From the NCBI RefSeq assembly GCF_001667185.1, contig NZ_LZIC01000068.1, positions 62,001 to 126,000 on the forward strand: a stretch of 64,000 nt of DNA, written 5' to 3'. Under the pieces are notes generated by a model. It saw nothing but the letters and a program-made list of their open reading frames with translations. It had not been told where the DNA came from and did no database searches. This DNA is from Mycobacterium sp. 852002-50816_SCH5313054-b (lineage in GTDB: Bacteria > Actinomycetota > Actinomycetes > Mycobacteriales > Mycobacteriaceae). Every line of letters begins with the position of its first letter. Position 1 is the stretch's first letter. Below, one piece after another: positions 27,670 to 36,190 of the stretch. The position numbers and the translations under genes were made by a program.

Positions 27670-28878
27670 ATGGGATTACGTGGCGAAGCCGCAATCGTCG
27701 GATACGTCGAGCTGCCGCCGGAACGCATGACCAAGGCGTCGCCCGCCCCGTTCGCCATCGAACAATGGGCGGAACTCGGCGCCGCCGCGCTGGGCGACGC
27801 GGGACTGCCGTTCGAGGTCGTCGACGGCATCGTGGCCTCGCACCTGGCCGAGTCAGAGATCTTCGTGCCCTCGACCATCGCCGAATACCTCGGCGTGGGA
27901 GCGCGATTCGCCGAACACGTCGACCTCGGTGGGGCCAGCGCCGCGGCCATGGTGTGGCGGGCCGCCGCCGCCGTCGAGCTCGGCATCTGCGACGCGGTGC
28001 TGTGCGCGTTGCCCGCCCGGTACACCACCCCCATGTCTGCCAAGAAGCCCAGATCGCTGGGCGATGCGTTGTATTTCGGTTCGTCGAGCAACCAATACGG
28101 CTCTCCACAGGCCGAGTTCGAGATCCCGTACGGCAACCTGGGCCAGAACGGCCCCTACGGTCAGGTCGCGCAGCGCTACGCGGCGATCTACGGCTACGAC
28201 GAGCGGGCCATGGCCAAGCTCGTCGTCGACACGCGGGTCAACGCCAACCACACCGACGGCGCGATCTGGAAGGACAAGCCGCTCACCATCGAGGACGTGC
28301 TGGCCAGCCCGGTGATCGCCGACCCGCTGCACATGCTGGAGATCGTGATGCCCTGCGTCGGGGGCGCGGCCGTCGTCGTGGCCAACGCCGACCTGGCGCG
28401 ACGGTCGCGCCATCGGCCGGTGTGGATCAAGGGATTTGGCGAGCACGTCCCGTTCAAGACGCCGACCTATGCCAAGGATCTGCTGCACACCCCGATAGCC
28501 GAGGCCGCCGACACCGCCTTCGCGATGACCGACCTGACCCGCGACCAGATGGACATGGTGTCGATCTACGACTGCTACACCATCACCGTGCTGCTGTCGC
28601 TCGAAGACGCGGGCTTCTGCGAAAAGGGCAACGGCATGGAGTTCGTCGCCGACCACGACCTGACCTTCCGCGGCGACTTCCCGCTGAACACCGCCGGCGG
28701 GCAGCTGGGGTTCGGTCAGGCCGGATTGGCGGGCGGGATGCACCACGTGTGCGACGCCACCCGCCAGATCATGGGGCGGGCCGGAGCGGCACAGGTCGCC
28801 GACTGCAACAGCGCCTTCGTGTCCGGCAACGGCGGCATCCTGTCCGAGCAGACGACGCTGATCCTGCAGGGGGACTGA
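27670..28878 (+). CDS. Thiolase-like protein (Ltp/SCP-x type)
   Basis: 402 aa thiolase-superfamily protein. Recognisable: EAAIVGYVELPP, AEYLGVGARFAEHVDLGGASAAAMVWRAA (region where the acyl-carrying Cys normally lies, here without Cys), the long Ltp-type insert, DMVSIYDCYTITVLLSLEDAGFC, and NTAGGQLGFGQAGLAGGMHH. Loss of the nucleophile is typical of Ltp2-type aldolases that cleave steroid side chains with a DUF35 partner. The DUF35 gene follows after two bases, supporting such a complex. Nine bases after fadE. Confidence 0.82.
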   Translation: MGLRGEAAIVGYVELPPERMTKASPAPFAIEQWAELGAAALGDAGLPFEVVDGIVASHLAESEIFVPSTIAEYLGVGARFAEHVDLGGASAAAMVWRAAAAVELGICDAVLCALPARYTTPMSAKKPRSLGDALYFGSSSNQYGSPQAEFEIPYGNLGQNGPYGQVAQRYAAIYGYDERAMAKLVVDTRVNANHTDGAIWKDKPLTIEDVLASPVIADPLHMLEIVMPCVGGAAVVVANADLARRSRHRPVWIKGFGEHVPFKTPTYAKDLLHTPIAEAADTAFAMTDLTRDQMDMVSIYDCYTITVLLSLEDAGFCEKGNGMEFVADHDLTFRGDFPLNTAGGQLGFGQAGLAGGMHHVCDATRQIMGRAGAAQVADCNSAFVSGNGGILSEQTTLILQGD

Positions 28879-28880
28879 CG

Positions 28881-29297
28881 ATGGCTTTCGAGCGGCCCAT
28901 GCCCGTCAAAACGCCTACCACCGCACCGTTCTGGGATGCGCTGGCGCAACACCGCATCCTTATCCAGTACTCGCCGTCGTCGCAGAGCTATGTGTTCTAC
29001 CCGCGGGTGCGCGCGCCGCGTACGCTGGCCGACGACCTGGAGTGGCGAGCGATATCCGGCATGGGAACGCTGTACTCGTTCACCGTGGCCCGTCGACCCG
29101 TCGGCCCGCACTTCGCCGACGCGGTTCCGCAGCTCCTGGCGATCGTCGAATGGGACGAGGGCCCGCGGTTTTCCACCGAGATGGTGAACGTCGAGCCGGA
29201 AGACCTGAGGGTGGGGATGCGGGTGCGGCCGGTGTTCTGCGACTACCCCGACCACGACGTCACCATGCTGCGGTACGAGCCCGCCGAACAGGGCTGA
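28881..29297 (+). CDS. DUF35 OB-fold protein lacking the zinc-ribbon cysteines
   Basis: 138 aa acyl-CoA-associated OB-fold (DUF35) protein, usual partner of thiolase-like Ltp2 or of MaoC-type hydratases. OB part: GMGTLYSFTVARRPVGPHFADAVPQLLAIVEWDEGPRF. The N-terminal rubredoxin-like ribbon normally has CxxCG and CPxC; here it reads YSPSSQSYVFYPRVRAPRT with no cysteine, so zinc binding is lost. Contrast with the second copy at 42204-42626, which keeps all four. Third gene of the fadE operon. Confidence 0.78.
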   Translation: MAFERPMPVKTPTTAPFWDALAQHRILIQYSPSSQSYVFYPRVRAPRTLADDLEWRAISGMGTLYSFTVARRPVGPHFADAVPQLLAIVEWDEGPRFSTEMVNVEPEDLRVGMRVRPVFCDYPDHDVTMLRYEPAEQG

Positions 29298-29313
29298 CAG
29301 CGACGCTTCGGTT

Positions 29314-30309
29314 TCAGCTACGCAGCCGATCTCGCATCCAAGCGACCCCGCCGCTGATGTCGTACGGGGAGTAGTGCGGATTGGGCTGGTCGCCCAGGAA
29401 TGCCACGCCGCTGACGATGGCCGTGACGATCGCCAACACCTCCTCGACCGGCTCCCCGAACAGGATGGCGATCTGTGCGGCGAGGGAGAACGGGTTGGAG
29501 AAGAAGTCGGAGCGCGCCACGGCCTGGTACACGGCGGCCTTCACCTCGCTCGATTTGTCGTCGGTGTTCTCGGCGAAGATGTCGCCCTCGCGGTATACGT
29601 CAACCCAGATGTCGGGCTTGTCGGGGCAGCCGGGTAGCCCGAATCGTCGGATCGGGTCCAGCCCATGGCTTCCGGCGTGGGTGATCCAGGGCCGGGCCCA
29701 GTCCGCGATGCTGTCAGTCTTGCGACCCGGATTGCCATAGGCCAGAACGCCTTTGAGCTCCGGAGTTCGCCAGTCGAGCGGCTTACCGGGCGCCAGGTAG
29801 TCGAAGTAGAAGTCGGAGATGACGATGCCCCCTTGGGAGAACCCGCCGAGTGACCAGGGCGTCCCTTTCGGGAAGGGGACGAGGTTGTCCATGACCTCGG
29901 AGCCGATCAGCCGGGCCAACTCGTTGACACCGCTGGCGTTGTCGAACGGGATCGGGCCGTTGTTGTAACCGATCGGCTGGTGGTGACAGAGGCCTTCGGC
30001 CTCGAGTTGCGTGCCGGTGTCGGCGACGGGCCCGGCGAACATGTTCGAACTATGCCCTTCGACAGTGAACATGATGGGCCGCAGGCCAGGGGTCGGTGGC
30101 ACGTAGCCGACGCGGCTGGCCGTGGTGGTATCGAATTCTCCCGATTGCGGGAGGCCCAGGCGGCGTTGCATTTCCTTGACCGCGGCGACTTCGTCCTTGC
30201 CGTAGCTGCCGTCTTGCGGTGGCGCGTACGCCCGGTACTCGCGCTTGAACCATGCCTGCCAGTATTCGATTTCCGGGCCATGGGACCCGCGTTTGTAGGG
30301 GAGCGGCAT
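29314..30309 (-). CDS. Mycobacteriophage-type lysin B (mycolyl-arabinogalactan esterase)
   Basis: 331 aa. Residues 1-70 form a peptidoglycan-binding-like domain (PYKRGSHGPEIEYWQAWF, DEVAAVKEMQRRLGLPQSGEFD). The rest is a cutinase-like alpha/beta-hydrolase with GGFSQGG (nucleophile Ser158), YREGDIF (acid region) and NPHYSPYD near the end (His312). The length fits the long Ms6-type LysB. LysB cuts mycolic acids from arabinogalactan to break the outer membrane at the end of phage infection. No signal peptide. AAGGAG precedes the ATG. It is last in a three-gene cassette with a lysin-A-like gene. Confidence 0.85.
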   Translation of the reverse strand: MPLPYKRGSHGPEIEYWQAWFKREYRAYAPPQDGSYGKDEVAAVKEMQRRLGLPQSGEFDTTTASRVGYVPPTPGLRPIMFTVEGHSSNMFAGPVADTGTQLEAEGLCHHQPIGYNNGPIPFDNASGVNELARLIGSEVMDNLVPFPKGTPWSLGGFSQGGIVISDFYFDYLAPGKPLDWRTPELKGVLAYGNPGRKTDSIADWARPWITHAGSHGLDPIRRFGLPGCPDKPDIWVDVYREGDIFAENTDDKSSEVKAAVYQAVARSDFFSNPFSLAAQIAILFGEPVEEVLAIVTAIVSGVAFLGDQPNPHYSPYDISGGVAWMRDRLRS

Positions 30310-30354
30310 TTCGATGAATCTCCTTGAATGGCAGGTAATTTGTCGGTGTTGGTC

Positions 30355-31887
30355 TCACCGCTTCCTGCCGGGGGCCTTTCGTGCCGGCGCCTTCTTGGCA
30401 GACGTGGCCGGCCTCGACGCCGCCCCGTTGCCGGCCGCGGGAATCACTATGCGGGGGGCCGCCTTTTTGTTGGTCGGCAGGGGGGCCTGGGCGAGTAGAA
30501 CATCCAAGGCCGGCTGGTACTTGGCCAAATAGTCCACGATCGTCAGGTTGCCGAGCTGCGGCCAGCCGTGCCCGTAGCCGTCCGAGCCGACCGGCCCCGC
30601 CAGCTGCTCGTAGATGAGCCGCTGATAGTCCGCCGGCACGGTAGGTATCACGAGCGGCGTGGGGGTCACCGGTGCCGCATCGCCTACCCCGAGCACCGAG
30701 GCCAGCTGGGAGGGCGACAGGCCGTCCGCACTGTTCATGTCGCAGTTGCCGAAGGGTGGTGCCCCTTCGGGGAGGCCGCCTCCGTACCCTTGGCCGTCGG
30801 TGTATTGGTGCGCGACCTTGAATACGGCCGGATCATTGGGATTTGAGCCGTACCCGGCGATGATCATCGGCACGTGCTCCGGCCTGGTCTGCCACATCTG
30901 GCGCATGTCGTTGAGGTTGCAATACCCGATCACGCGGCGCGCGTCGCCGAGCCACTTGGCCAGCCCGTAGTACATGCCGTTGACCGCGGCGCTTTGGTCG
31001 CAGGTCGGATTCCCATCGCCGCATTCCACGTCGATCATCGCCACCATCTTGGGGTGGGGGCCGCCGTTGGAGTTGACCTGATCCTGGAGGGTCGCCAGCG
31101 TCGCCTGCCAGTCGGGGCGCCAGTAGGAGTAGACGATGAAGCCGTTGAGCCTGCCATCGTCGGCGGCTTGCTTGCACCAGCCGTAGTTGTGGGCGAAGTT
31201 GTTGTCGCGGTGTGTGCCGTCGTTGGCTCTGATGGACAGCCAGCGATAGTGCCAGTCAACGCCGTCCTGGTGGTACGTCGCGTTGGCGTAGTCGTCGCTC
31301 ACCGCCACCTGGTGCTCGGACACGTCGGCGAACAGCGTGTCCCGCGGCTCGCCTTGGGGTGCGGGACGGGCTCCGCTGGGCTGGTGCGGAATCGGTGTGC
31401 CGTCCTCGACGATGGGGCCGGGTACGAACCACCAGTCGTTGGCGTAGGGGTTGTCCACCGCCATCGCCTGGTCGCGTAGCACGGTGCCGTTGTCGCCGTT
31501 GGTCTCCACGCGCAGATCGCCGATCTGGCACCACATGTGGGAGTTCATCCCGCCGCCGGGCCCGTGGTGCAGGGCAATCTTGATCGCCGCGTCGGCCGGG
31601 AACGTGCTGGGGTTCGCTACCTGGATGGTGTGGAATGGGCCGTCGAGCGGATTGGCCTGGCCGCCGTGCGACGGCGCCCGCCAGCTCTCCGTGCAGAGGC
31701 CGTGGCGGGACCATTCCATGGCGGTGCCGTTGATGCCACCGTCGAGTTCGTCGACGACGCAGCCCGAGCAGTCGGTGCCCTTCTCGCGGTTGAAGGGGTC
31801 CCAGTTTCCGCCGTAGTCGTACGGGTTACCCGCGCGGTCGATGGCGATCTGCTGTCCGAAGGATATGGTCTTGCGTGGCACCGGCAT
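30355..31887 (-). CDS. Modular lysin-A-like endolysin (NlpC/P60-like + GH25-like)
   Basis: 510 aa. N-terminal peptidase-like domain: GTDCSGCVVDELDGG (Cys40) with SHMWCQIGDL (His117), an NlpC/P60-type Cys-His pair. From about 184 a glycosyl-hydrolase-25-like muramidase domain starts at TLFADVSEHQ (Asp188), includes MVAMIDVECGDGNPTCDQS and WLGDARRVIGYCNLNDMR, and ends near HQYTDGQGY. A helical region follows (YQRLIYEQLAGPVGSDGYG), then a Lys/Ala/Pro-rich basic tail. This domain order is that of mycobacteriophage LysA. No signal peptide, so it needs a holin or lysis to reach peptidoglycan. Forty-five bases upstream of lysin B, same strand. Confidence 0.8.
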   Translation of the reverse strand: MPVPRKTISFGQQIAIDRAGNPYDYGGNWDPFNREKGTDCSGCVVDELDGGINGTAMEWSRHGLCTESWRAPSHGGQANPLDGPFHTIQVANPSTFPADAAIKIALHHGPGGGMNSHMWCQIGDLRVETNGDNGTVLRDQAMAVDNPYANDWWFVPGPIVEDGTPIPHQPSGARPAPQGEPRDTLFADVSEHQVAVSDDYANATYHQDGVDWHYRWLSIRANDGTHRDNNFAHNYGWCKQAADDGRLNGFIVYSYWRPDWQATLATLQDQVNSNGGPHPKMVAMIDVECGDGNPTCDQSAAVNGMYYGLAKWLGDARRVIGYCNLNDMRQMWQTRPEHVPMIIAGYGSNPNDPAVFKVAHQYTDGQGYGGGLPEGAPPFGNCDMNSADGLSPSQLASVLGVGDAAPVTPTPLVIPTVPADYQRLIYEQLAGPVGSDGYGHGWPQLGNLTIVDYLAKYQPALDVLLAQAPLPTNKKAAPRIVIPAAGNGAASRPATSAKKAPARKAPGRKR

Positions 31888-31940
31888 TGGTCGGCCTTTC
31901 TATGTTGGGCGTGTTTTTGGGGTGCGGTGTTACGGCCGTT

Positions 31941-32666
31941 TCAAGCGGTTGCCCGAGCGAGCAGCGCGTCGGCCTGCCTGAGCCGGCGCCGGGTGCGGGC
32001 CCATTTCCCCGACTTCATTTCCTTGCGCCAGTCGGGAAACTCGTCGCCGAACTTTTGGTGCTCGGCCCCGGCCGCCTCGTAGACGACGTAGCCGCCCTTG
32101 AGAAGGCTGAACGGGGCGTGCAGCTTACCCAGCTTGTCGTATTGGGAGGTCGCGTGATTGGACATCGGGTCGAACCATGCCGGTGTCACGAAGTTGGACA
32201 CCGACACGCCGTCGACGGCGTAGGTCGGGGCCTCGACCGGGTCGCACACCTCGAAGCTGTAAGCCTTGCCGTGCCCGTCGTTGGCCCACAGGTTGCAGTT
32301 GGGATCGATGAACATCTCCAACACTTCGTGTGACAGGACGCTGGAGACGCTCCAGTCGCCCTTCGTCGCCGTCCCGCCGTTGTCGAGTTCCGGCTTGGCC
32401 GCGACCACGCCCCAGAGCTTCCCGCCCCGGTCCTCGGTGTGGTAACCGAGCACCCCGTCGGGCTGGTCGTTGATGGTGTCGACGAGCGTGATGCCGTGCG
32501 CCGCCGGGGGCACGTCATTGGAGTTGGTGTAGAAGATCACCGCCGCGGCGGCCCGATCCCAAAGGGGTGCAACGTCCATCCGGATTTGCTTGGCGATCGC
32601 TTGGGTCATGACCGCGGCGTCCGCATTGGACACCAGCTTCGACTGGTTGAGAATCGCGATGAGCAT
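31941..32666 (-). CDS. Zincin-like protein with HEVLE motif
   Basis: 241 aa, not a named family to me. VSSVLSHEVLEMFIDP carries His113-Glu114-x-x-Glu117, and FEVCDPVEAPTY follows; an SHE-x2-E-x4-DP motif with a downstream E-x-x-DP occurs in a group of actinobacterial zincin-like proteins. Only one His is in the motif, so a second metal ligand must lie elsewhere. ATG 32666 is chosen for AGGAG six bases upstream (frame opens at 32708). No signal peptide. First gene of the lysin cassette. A peptidase aiding wall breakdown is an inference. Confidence 0.55.
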   Translation of the reverse strand: MLIAILNQSKLVSNADAAVMTQAIAKQIRMDVAPLWDRAAAAVIFYTNSNDVPPAAHGITLVDTINDQPDGVLGYHTEDRGGKLWGVVAAKPELDNGGTATKGDWSVSSVLSHEVLEMFIDPNCNLWANDGHGKAYSFEVCDPVEAPTYAVDGVSVSNFVTPAWFDPMSNHATSQYDKLGKLHAPFSLLKGGYVVYEAAGAEHQKFGDEFPDWRKEMKSGKWARTRRRLRQADALLARATA

Positions 32667-32730
32667 GTTCAGCTCCTGTCGTCGGTGATGTGGATGCGAA
32701 TCTGCCACCTGGTATCCGTCCGGCGCATGA

Positions 32731-32799
32731 GTAGTTGACTACGTCATCGGGTGCGGAAGGGGTGCGCGACGGGTGCTGCACGAGCGAGTAGCCGACTAC
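32731..32799. promoter_or_regulatory. Two related palindromes in a divergent promoter
   Basis: GTAGTTGACTAC (32731-32742) and GTAGCCGACTAC (32788-32799), each preceded by GA and followed by G and a YCAT or CTAT step; 57 bases centre to centre. They lie between the lysin cassette and the divergent membrane protein gene, so they look like paired operator sites for both. Confidence 0.5.
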
Positions 32800-32875
32800 G
32801 CTATTGCGGCCCGGCCCCCGGGAGTGAACTCAAGGCGATTCTCTGGCCCGACCTGTTCACCCTGGGGAGGAATCC

Positions 32876-33904
32876 ATGTCTACACCGCCGAACGCCGGCT
32901 CGACGCCGCACACCCCCAATGTCCGTGGCGACACGTGGAACGGCTTCGAGTCGGGACTGCCGAAGTCGTGGCGGTCGACCTCGCCCTGGAGGCAGACGGT
33001 CCAACGCCGTCGGATCATGCTCTTGGACGACCTGGCCCGCCTCGAGCTGAAGAATCGTCCCGAGCAGGAGCAGCGCGCCTTCCTCATCAACAGCCTCCTG
33101 TCCGACGCCAATATCGCGTCGCAAGCCAAAGTCGGCATCCGAAAGTGGTGGTGGGGCACCGAGATCGAGCGTTCCTGGGCGCGCATTCATGAGGTCGAGG
33201 AACGCACGGTCGATCTGCTGCCCGACACGGAACTGCCCGCACGCGCAAACGAAGCCTTGGGATATGCAAGCGTGCACCTCAACGGTGACGACAAGAGGCA
33301 GAAGCATCTGCAAGCGTTGCTGGCGGATCCGTCCCATCTCAACACCGCGGATCTGCGCCCATCCATCGTCGGTGTGTTGCGCACCGCCCACGAGAACTCT
33401 GATCGCAGCAACCAGGAGGCGCGGTATCTCAGGAACCGGTTGATCCTGGCGTCCGGGGTTTGCCTGTTCTTCGCCGCAGTTACCCTGGTGACCCAGCGGT
33501 TGTTCCGAGACAATCACTTTCTCACCTTGCCCGACGACAGCTTCAAGGCTTCGCCCTGGCAGTACCTCTTCCTGGTGATGTTCTTCGGGTCCGTCGGTGC
33601 GCTGTTCACCGCGATCCCGGCCATGTCCAAGGTGCCGCTGGACCACAGTCCGTTCAATCTGCCGCTCCAGCAGGGCTTACTGAAGTTGGTCCTCGGCCCG
33701 TTGGTCGCTGTCGTTGGGCTCTTGATCCTGGGCGCGGATGTGCTGCACGTTGGATCGTCGAACACGTTGATCGGTAACCTGCTCCTCGCGACCGTATTTG
33801 GGGCGGGTCAGCACGCCGTCACCCGGTATGTCGACCAGCGTGCCAGCGAAATCCTCACGGCCGAAACGGGTCCCGCGAGCAGTGGTTCCGCCAACAAGGG
33901 TTGA
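32876..33904 (+). CDS. Four-helix membrane protein, divergent from the lysin cassette
   Basis: Unknown family, 342 aa. Residues 1-185 are soluble, charged and helical (ERSWARIHEVEERTVDLLP). Then predicted transmembrane helices at about 189-206, 230-250, 270-290 and 297-314, and a short polar tail. GGGGAGGAA lies a few bases before the ATG. It shares a divergent control region with the cassette. It could be a channel or holin-like partner that lets the leaderless lysins out, but it is larger than any typical holin, so this remains speculation. Confidence 0.6.
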   Translation: MSTPPNAGSTPHTPNVRGDTWNGFESGLPKSWRSTSPWRQTVQRRRIMLLDDLARLELKNRPEQEQRAFLINSLLSDANIASQAKVGIRKWWWGTEIERSWARIHEVEERTVDLLPDTELPARANEALGYASVHLNGDDKRQKHLQALLADPSHLNTADLRPSIVGVLRTAHENSDRSNQEARYLRNRLILASGVCLFFAAVTLVTQRLFRDNHFLTLPDDSFKASPWQYLFLVMFFGSVGALFTAIPAMSKVPLDHSPFNLPLQQGLLKLVLGPLVAVVGLLILGADVLHVGSSNTLIGNLLLATVFGAGQHAVTRYVDQRASEILTAETGPASSGSANKG

Positions 33905-33917
33905 GACGCCGGGTACC

Positions 33918-35090
33918 TCAGCGCAATTGCTCCGTCGGCACCCCGTAGCGGTCCTGGTAGCCGCCGACCCTGTCACGGACCTCTGCGGCGTCCAGGCCGG
34001 TGTCCGACCACGTGTAGCGGCTGCCCCCACCGTCCCCGGGGTGGGCGGCCAGGAAATCCCGCATCTTTTGTGCGGTCTCGGGTTTCAGCTCGCGGCCCAG
34101 CTTCCGGTAGATGTCGTCGATCGTGGTCCACGGGTCGTTCATGAAATCGGTGAACAGCACGTCGATTACGCGGCCGGCGGGAATGGCGCCGGCGTCGCGC
34201 AGCGCCATTTCGCGGTCCAGGCCGACGACGATCTCCTCATAGGACTGGGCCGCGCATTCGGCGATGTTCGACTCGTCGCTGCCCATCCGCCGGAGGTGGT
34301 GGGTCAGCGCGGCGATCGACGAGATGACGTTGAGGGGATCGCGGTGGGTCTGCACGATCAGCGCGTCGGGGTACTCCGCGAGCAGGTCGTCGAGGTGCCA
34401 CAGGTGCGCCGGCGACTTCAGCAGCCACTGGCCTGGAACCCCGGACTGCAGGTGTTGCAGGAAGGTTCGGTGAAATCGGTAGGCGCCGGCATGATCCGCC
34501 TCATACAGCAGCCAGCGGTAGTAGCCCGGCAGGCGGTACTGCACGGAGAAGATCATGCTGGTGAACTCGCCGGCGGTGATGCGCACGCACTCCTGCCCGA
34601 CGAGGGCGCCCATCGGGTGAAACGCCAAGAAGCCGGGGATGATCTGTTCGGACATCTCGATACTGGCCTGCGCCTGCGCGATGCGCGGATCGGAGTGGTA
34701 GGTCTCGGGCTGCGGGACCGGGCAGGGCGCGTCGACCTCCCAGGTCAGCGGCGCCCGCAGGTCGGGGTCCTGGGCGAGCAAATCGTAGAGGATCGTGGTG
34801 CCGGTGCGCGGCTGGCCGACGATGAAGATCGGCGCAGTGATTGGCTTGCCGGCGATTTCGGGATGCTGTTTGCGCCAGGCGATCACCCCGAGCCGGTTCT
34901 TCAGGGCGCGCATGACGTCGAGGTAGGCGATCTCCACACCGATGGGCGAGAGTCGCGCCTCGTCGACCAGCCCGTCGGTGAGCCGCTGCAGCCCGGGCTG
35001 CCACCCGTCCGCGCCGAAGTCGTCGCTTCCGGCCTCCTCGCAGGCGGTGGCGATGAGCCGTTCCGGCGCGAACCGCTCCTGCAGTGTCAT
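33918..35090 (-). CDS. PAPS-dependent sulfotransferase
   Basis: 390 aa, family as in mycobacterial Stf proteins. PAPS phosphosulfate loop: PIFIVGQPRTGTTILYDLLAQ. The 3'-phosphate site is likely in VQTHRDPLNVISSIAALT, and LLKSPAHLWHLDDLL is conserved in this group. It transfers sulfate to a hydroxyl, possibly of a lipid or sterol. The ATG at 35090 overlaps the TGA of the upstream DUF1214 gene (ATGA); the much longer open frame running to 36131 is antisense to nothing but lies inside that gene. Translationally coupled to it. Confidence 0.85.
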   Translation of the reverse strand: MTLQERFAPERLIATACEEAGSDDFGADGWQPGLQRLTDGLVDEARLSPIGVEIAYLDVMRALKNRLGVIAWRKQHPEIAGKPITAPIFIVGQPRTGTTILYDLLAQDPDLRAPLTWEVDAPCPVPQPETYHSDPRIAQAQASIEMSEQIIPGFLAFHPMGALVGQECVRITAGEFTSMIFSVQYRLPGYYRWLLYEADHAGAYRFHRTFLQHLQSGVPGQWLLKSPAHLWHLDDLLAEYPDALIVQTHRDPLNVISSIAALTHHLRRMGSDESNIAECAAQSYEEIVVGLDREMALRDAGAIPAGRVIDVLFTDFMNDPWTTIDDIYRKLGRELKPETAQKMRDFLAAHPGDGGGSRYTWSDTGLDAAEVRDRVGGYQDRYGVPTEQLR

Positions 35091-36190
35091 CGCCCGTCCG
35101 TTCCTTCGCGGACCGACACCGAGACGTCGGGTGCGCCGGGGTTGTCCAGCCAGCGCACCACGATGAACCCGCGGTGGCGGCCACCGGTGTCGAGCCAATG
35201 GCCGAAGCCGAAGTCCTCCGCGGAGATCGCGATCCGCACCCGCCCGTCGGCGCCGGGCTGCACCGCGCGATTGGTCACCGAGCTGTGCCGCCGGCGCGGC
35301 TCCAGGCACTCGTGCCAGACGCTTTCCAGGGTGACGTTCCAGTAGCGAGTGTCGGGCGGCTCGATGTCGAGCACCAGCGCTTGACCGGGATCCAGCCGGA
35401 AGGTCCCCATCATGTAGAGGTTGTCCGGCGTGGTGTCGGCGGCGCCCAGATCGGCGGCCTCGGCAGTCAGCAGCGTATTGGGTTGTTGCAAGAGCTCGGG
35501 CTTGATGGTGCGGTGCATCGTGGTGAGTTTCATCAGCGACCACGCCATCGCGGTGAACTGATCGGCGAGTTCGTCGTCGGTCAGCGGCGCCACGGGGTCC
35601 GGGTCCAGCGCGTCGATGCGCAGCGTGGCCAGCGTCTCCGCGGCGGGGTCGCCGATGTATTCCCGGACGACGACGGAGGATGCGTCGTCGGGAATCTTCA
35701 CCCAGCGGGCGCCGGCGAGATCGGCGGGTTCCTCCGCCGAGAGGACCAGCGCGAATTCGTCGCCGCGCAGCTGCAACTCGGTGTCGCTGACGTAGTTGGC
35801 CATCCGGCGCGGGGTCAGGCCGGTGCCGGCGAGGATCTGGAATCCAAGGTAGGCACTGGTGCCCCGGGTGCCGGTGATCCGGTAGCGCCGGTCGCCGCGA
35901 ATCATCGCCAGGTAATAGTTGCCGTCGGGATTGGGGCCGCCGATCATCCTTGTCGGAGAACACATATCGAAGAACGACGGCCGGTCCGGGTCGGCCTCGA
36001 CGGACAGCTGCGCGCACAACGACGAGACGCGCGCGATGACGCGCAGGCCTTCGAGGAGTTCGCGCTCGGATTCGGCGTCCTCCATCACGATCTTGGTGAC
36101 GTCGCCCAGCATCCGCTGGAAGAACTGCCACGCGGCGCGCGCCTTCGGGGCGACCTCGTCGGCCGACCCCGTCGCCAGGGTTTGAGACAT
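35087..36190 (-). CDS. DUF1214 domain protein
   Basis: 367 aa. The second half is a DUF1214 beta-domain: LDIEPPDTRYWNVTLESVWHECLEPRRR and GFIVVRWLDNPG; the N-terminal part has GGPNPDGNYYLAMIRGDRRYRITG. Genes of this type commonly accompany sulfotransferases in mycobacteria, as here. No enzymatic residues can be assigned. Its ATG lies inside a 31-base palindrome shared with the divergent tetR, with only 17 bases between the two start codons. The N-terminus MSQTLATGS mirrors that of the TetR. Confidence 0.78.
   Translation of the reverse strand: MSQTLATGSADEVAPKARAAWQFFQRMLGDVTKIVMEDAESERELLEGLRVIARVSSLCAQLSVEADPDRPSFFDMCSPTRMIGGPNPDGNYYLAMIRGDRRYRITGTRGTSAYLGFQILAGTGLTPRRMANYVSDTELQLRGDEFALVLSAEEPADLAGARWVKIPDDASSVVVREYIGDPAAETLATLRIDALDPDPVAPLTDDELADQFTAMAWSLMKLTTMHRTIKPELLQQPNTLLTAEAADLGAADTTPDNLYMMGTFRLDPGQALVLDIEPPDTRYWNVTLESVWHECLEPRRRHSSVTNRAVQPGADGRVRIAISAEDFGFGHWLDTGGRHRGFIVVRWLDNPGAPDVSVSVREGTDGR

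Noticed and set aside
29314..33904. Intact prophage
   Set aside because: Only lysis-type genes are present, with no structural, packaging, replication or integration genes and no attachment repeats seen.
35091..36131. Long N-terminal extension of the sulfotransferase frame
   Set aside because: It is the out-of-frame reading of the DUF1214 gene; the sulfotransferase starts at ATG 35090.
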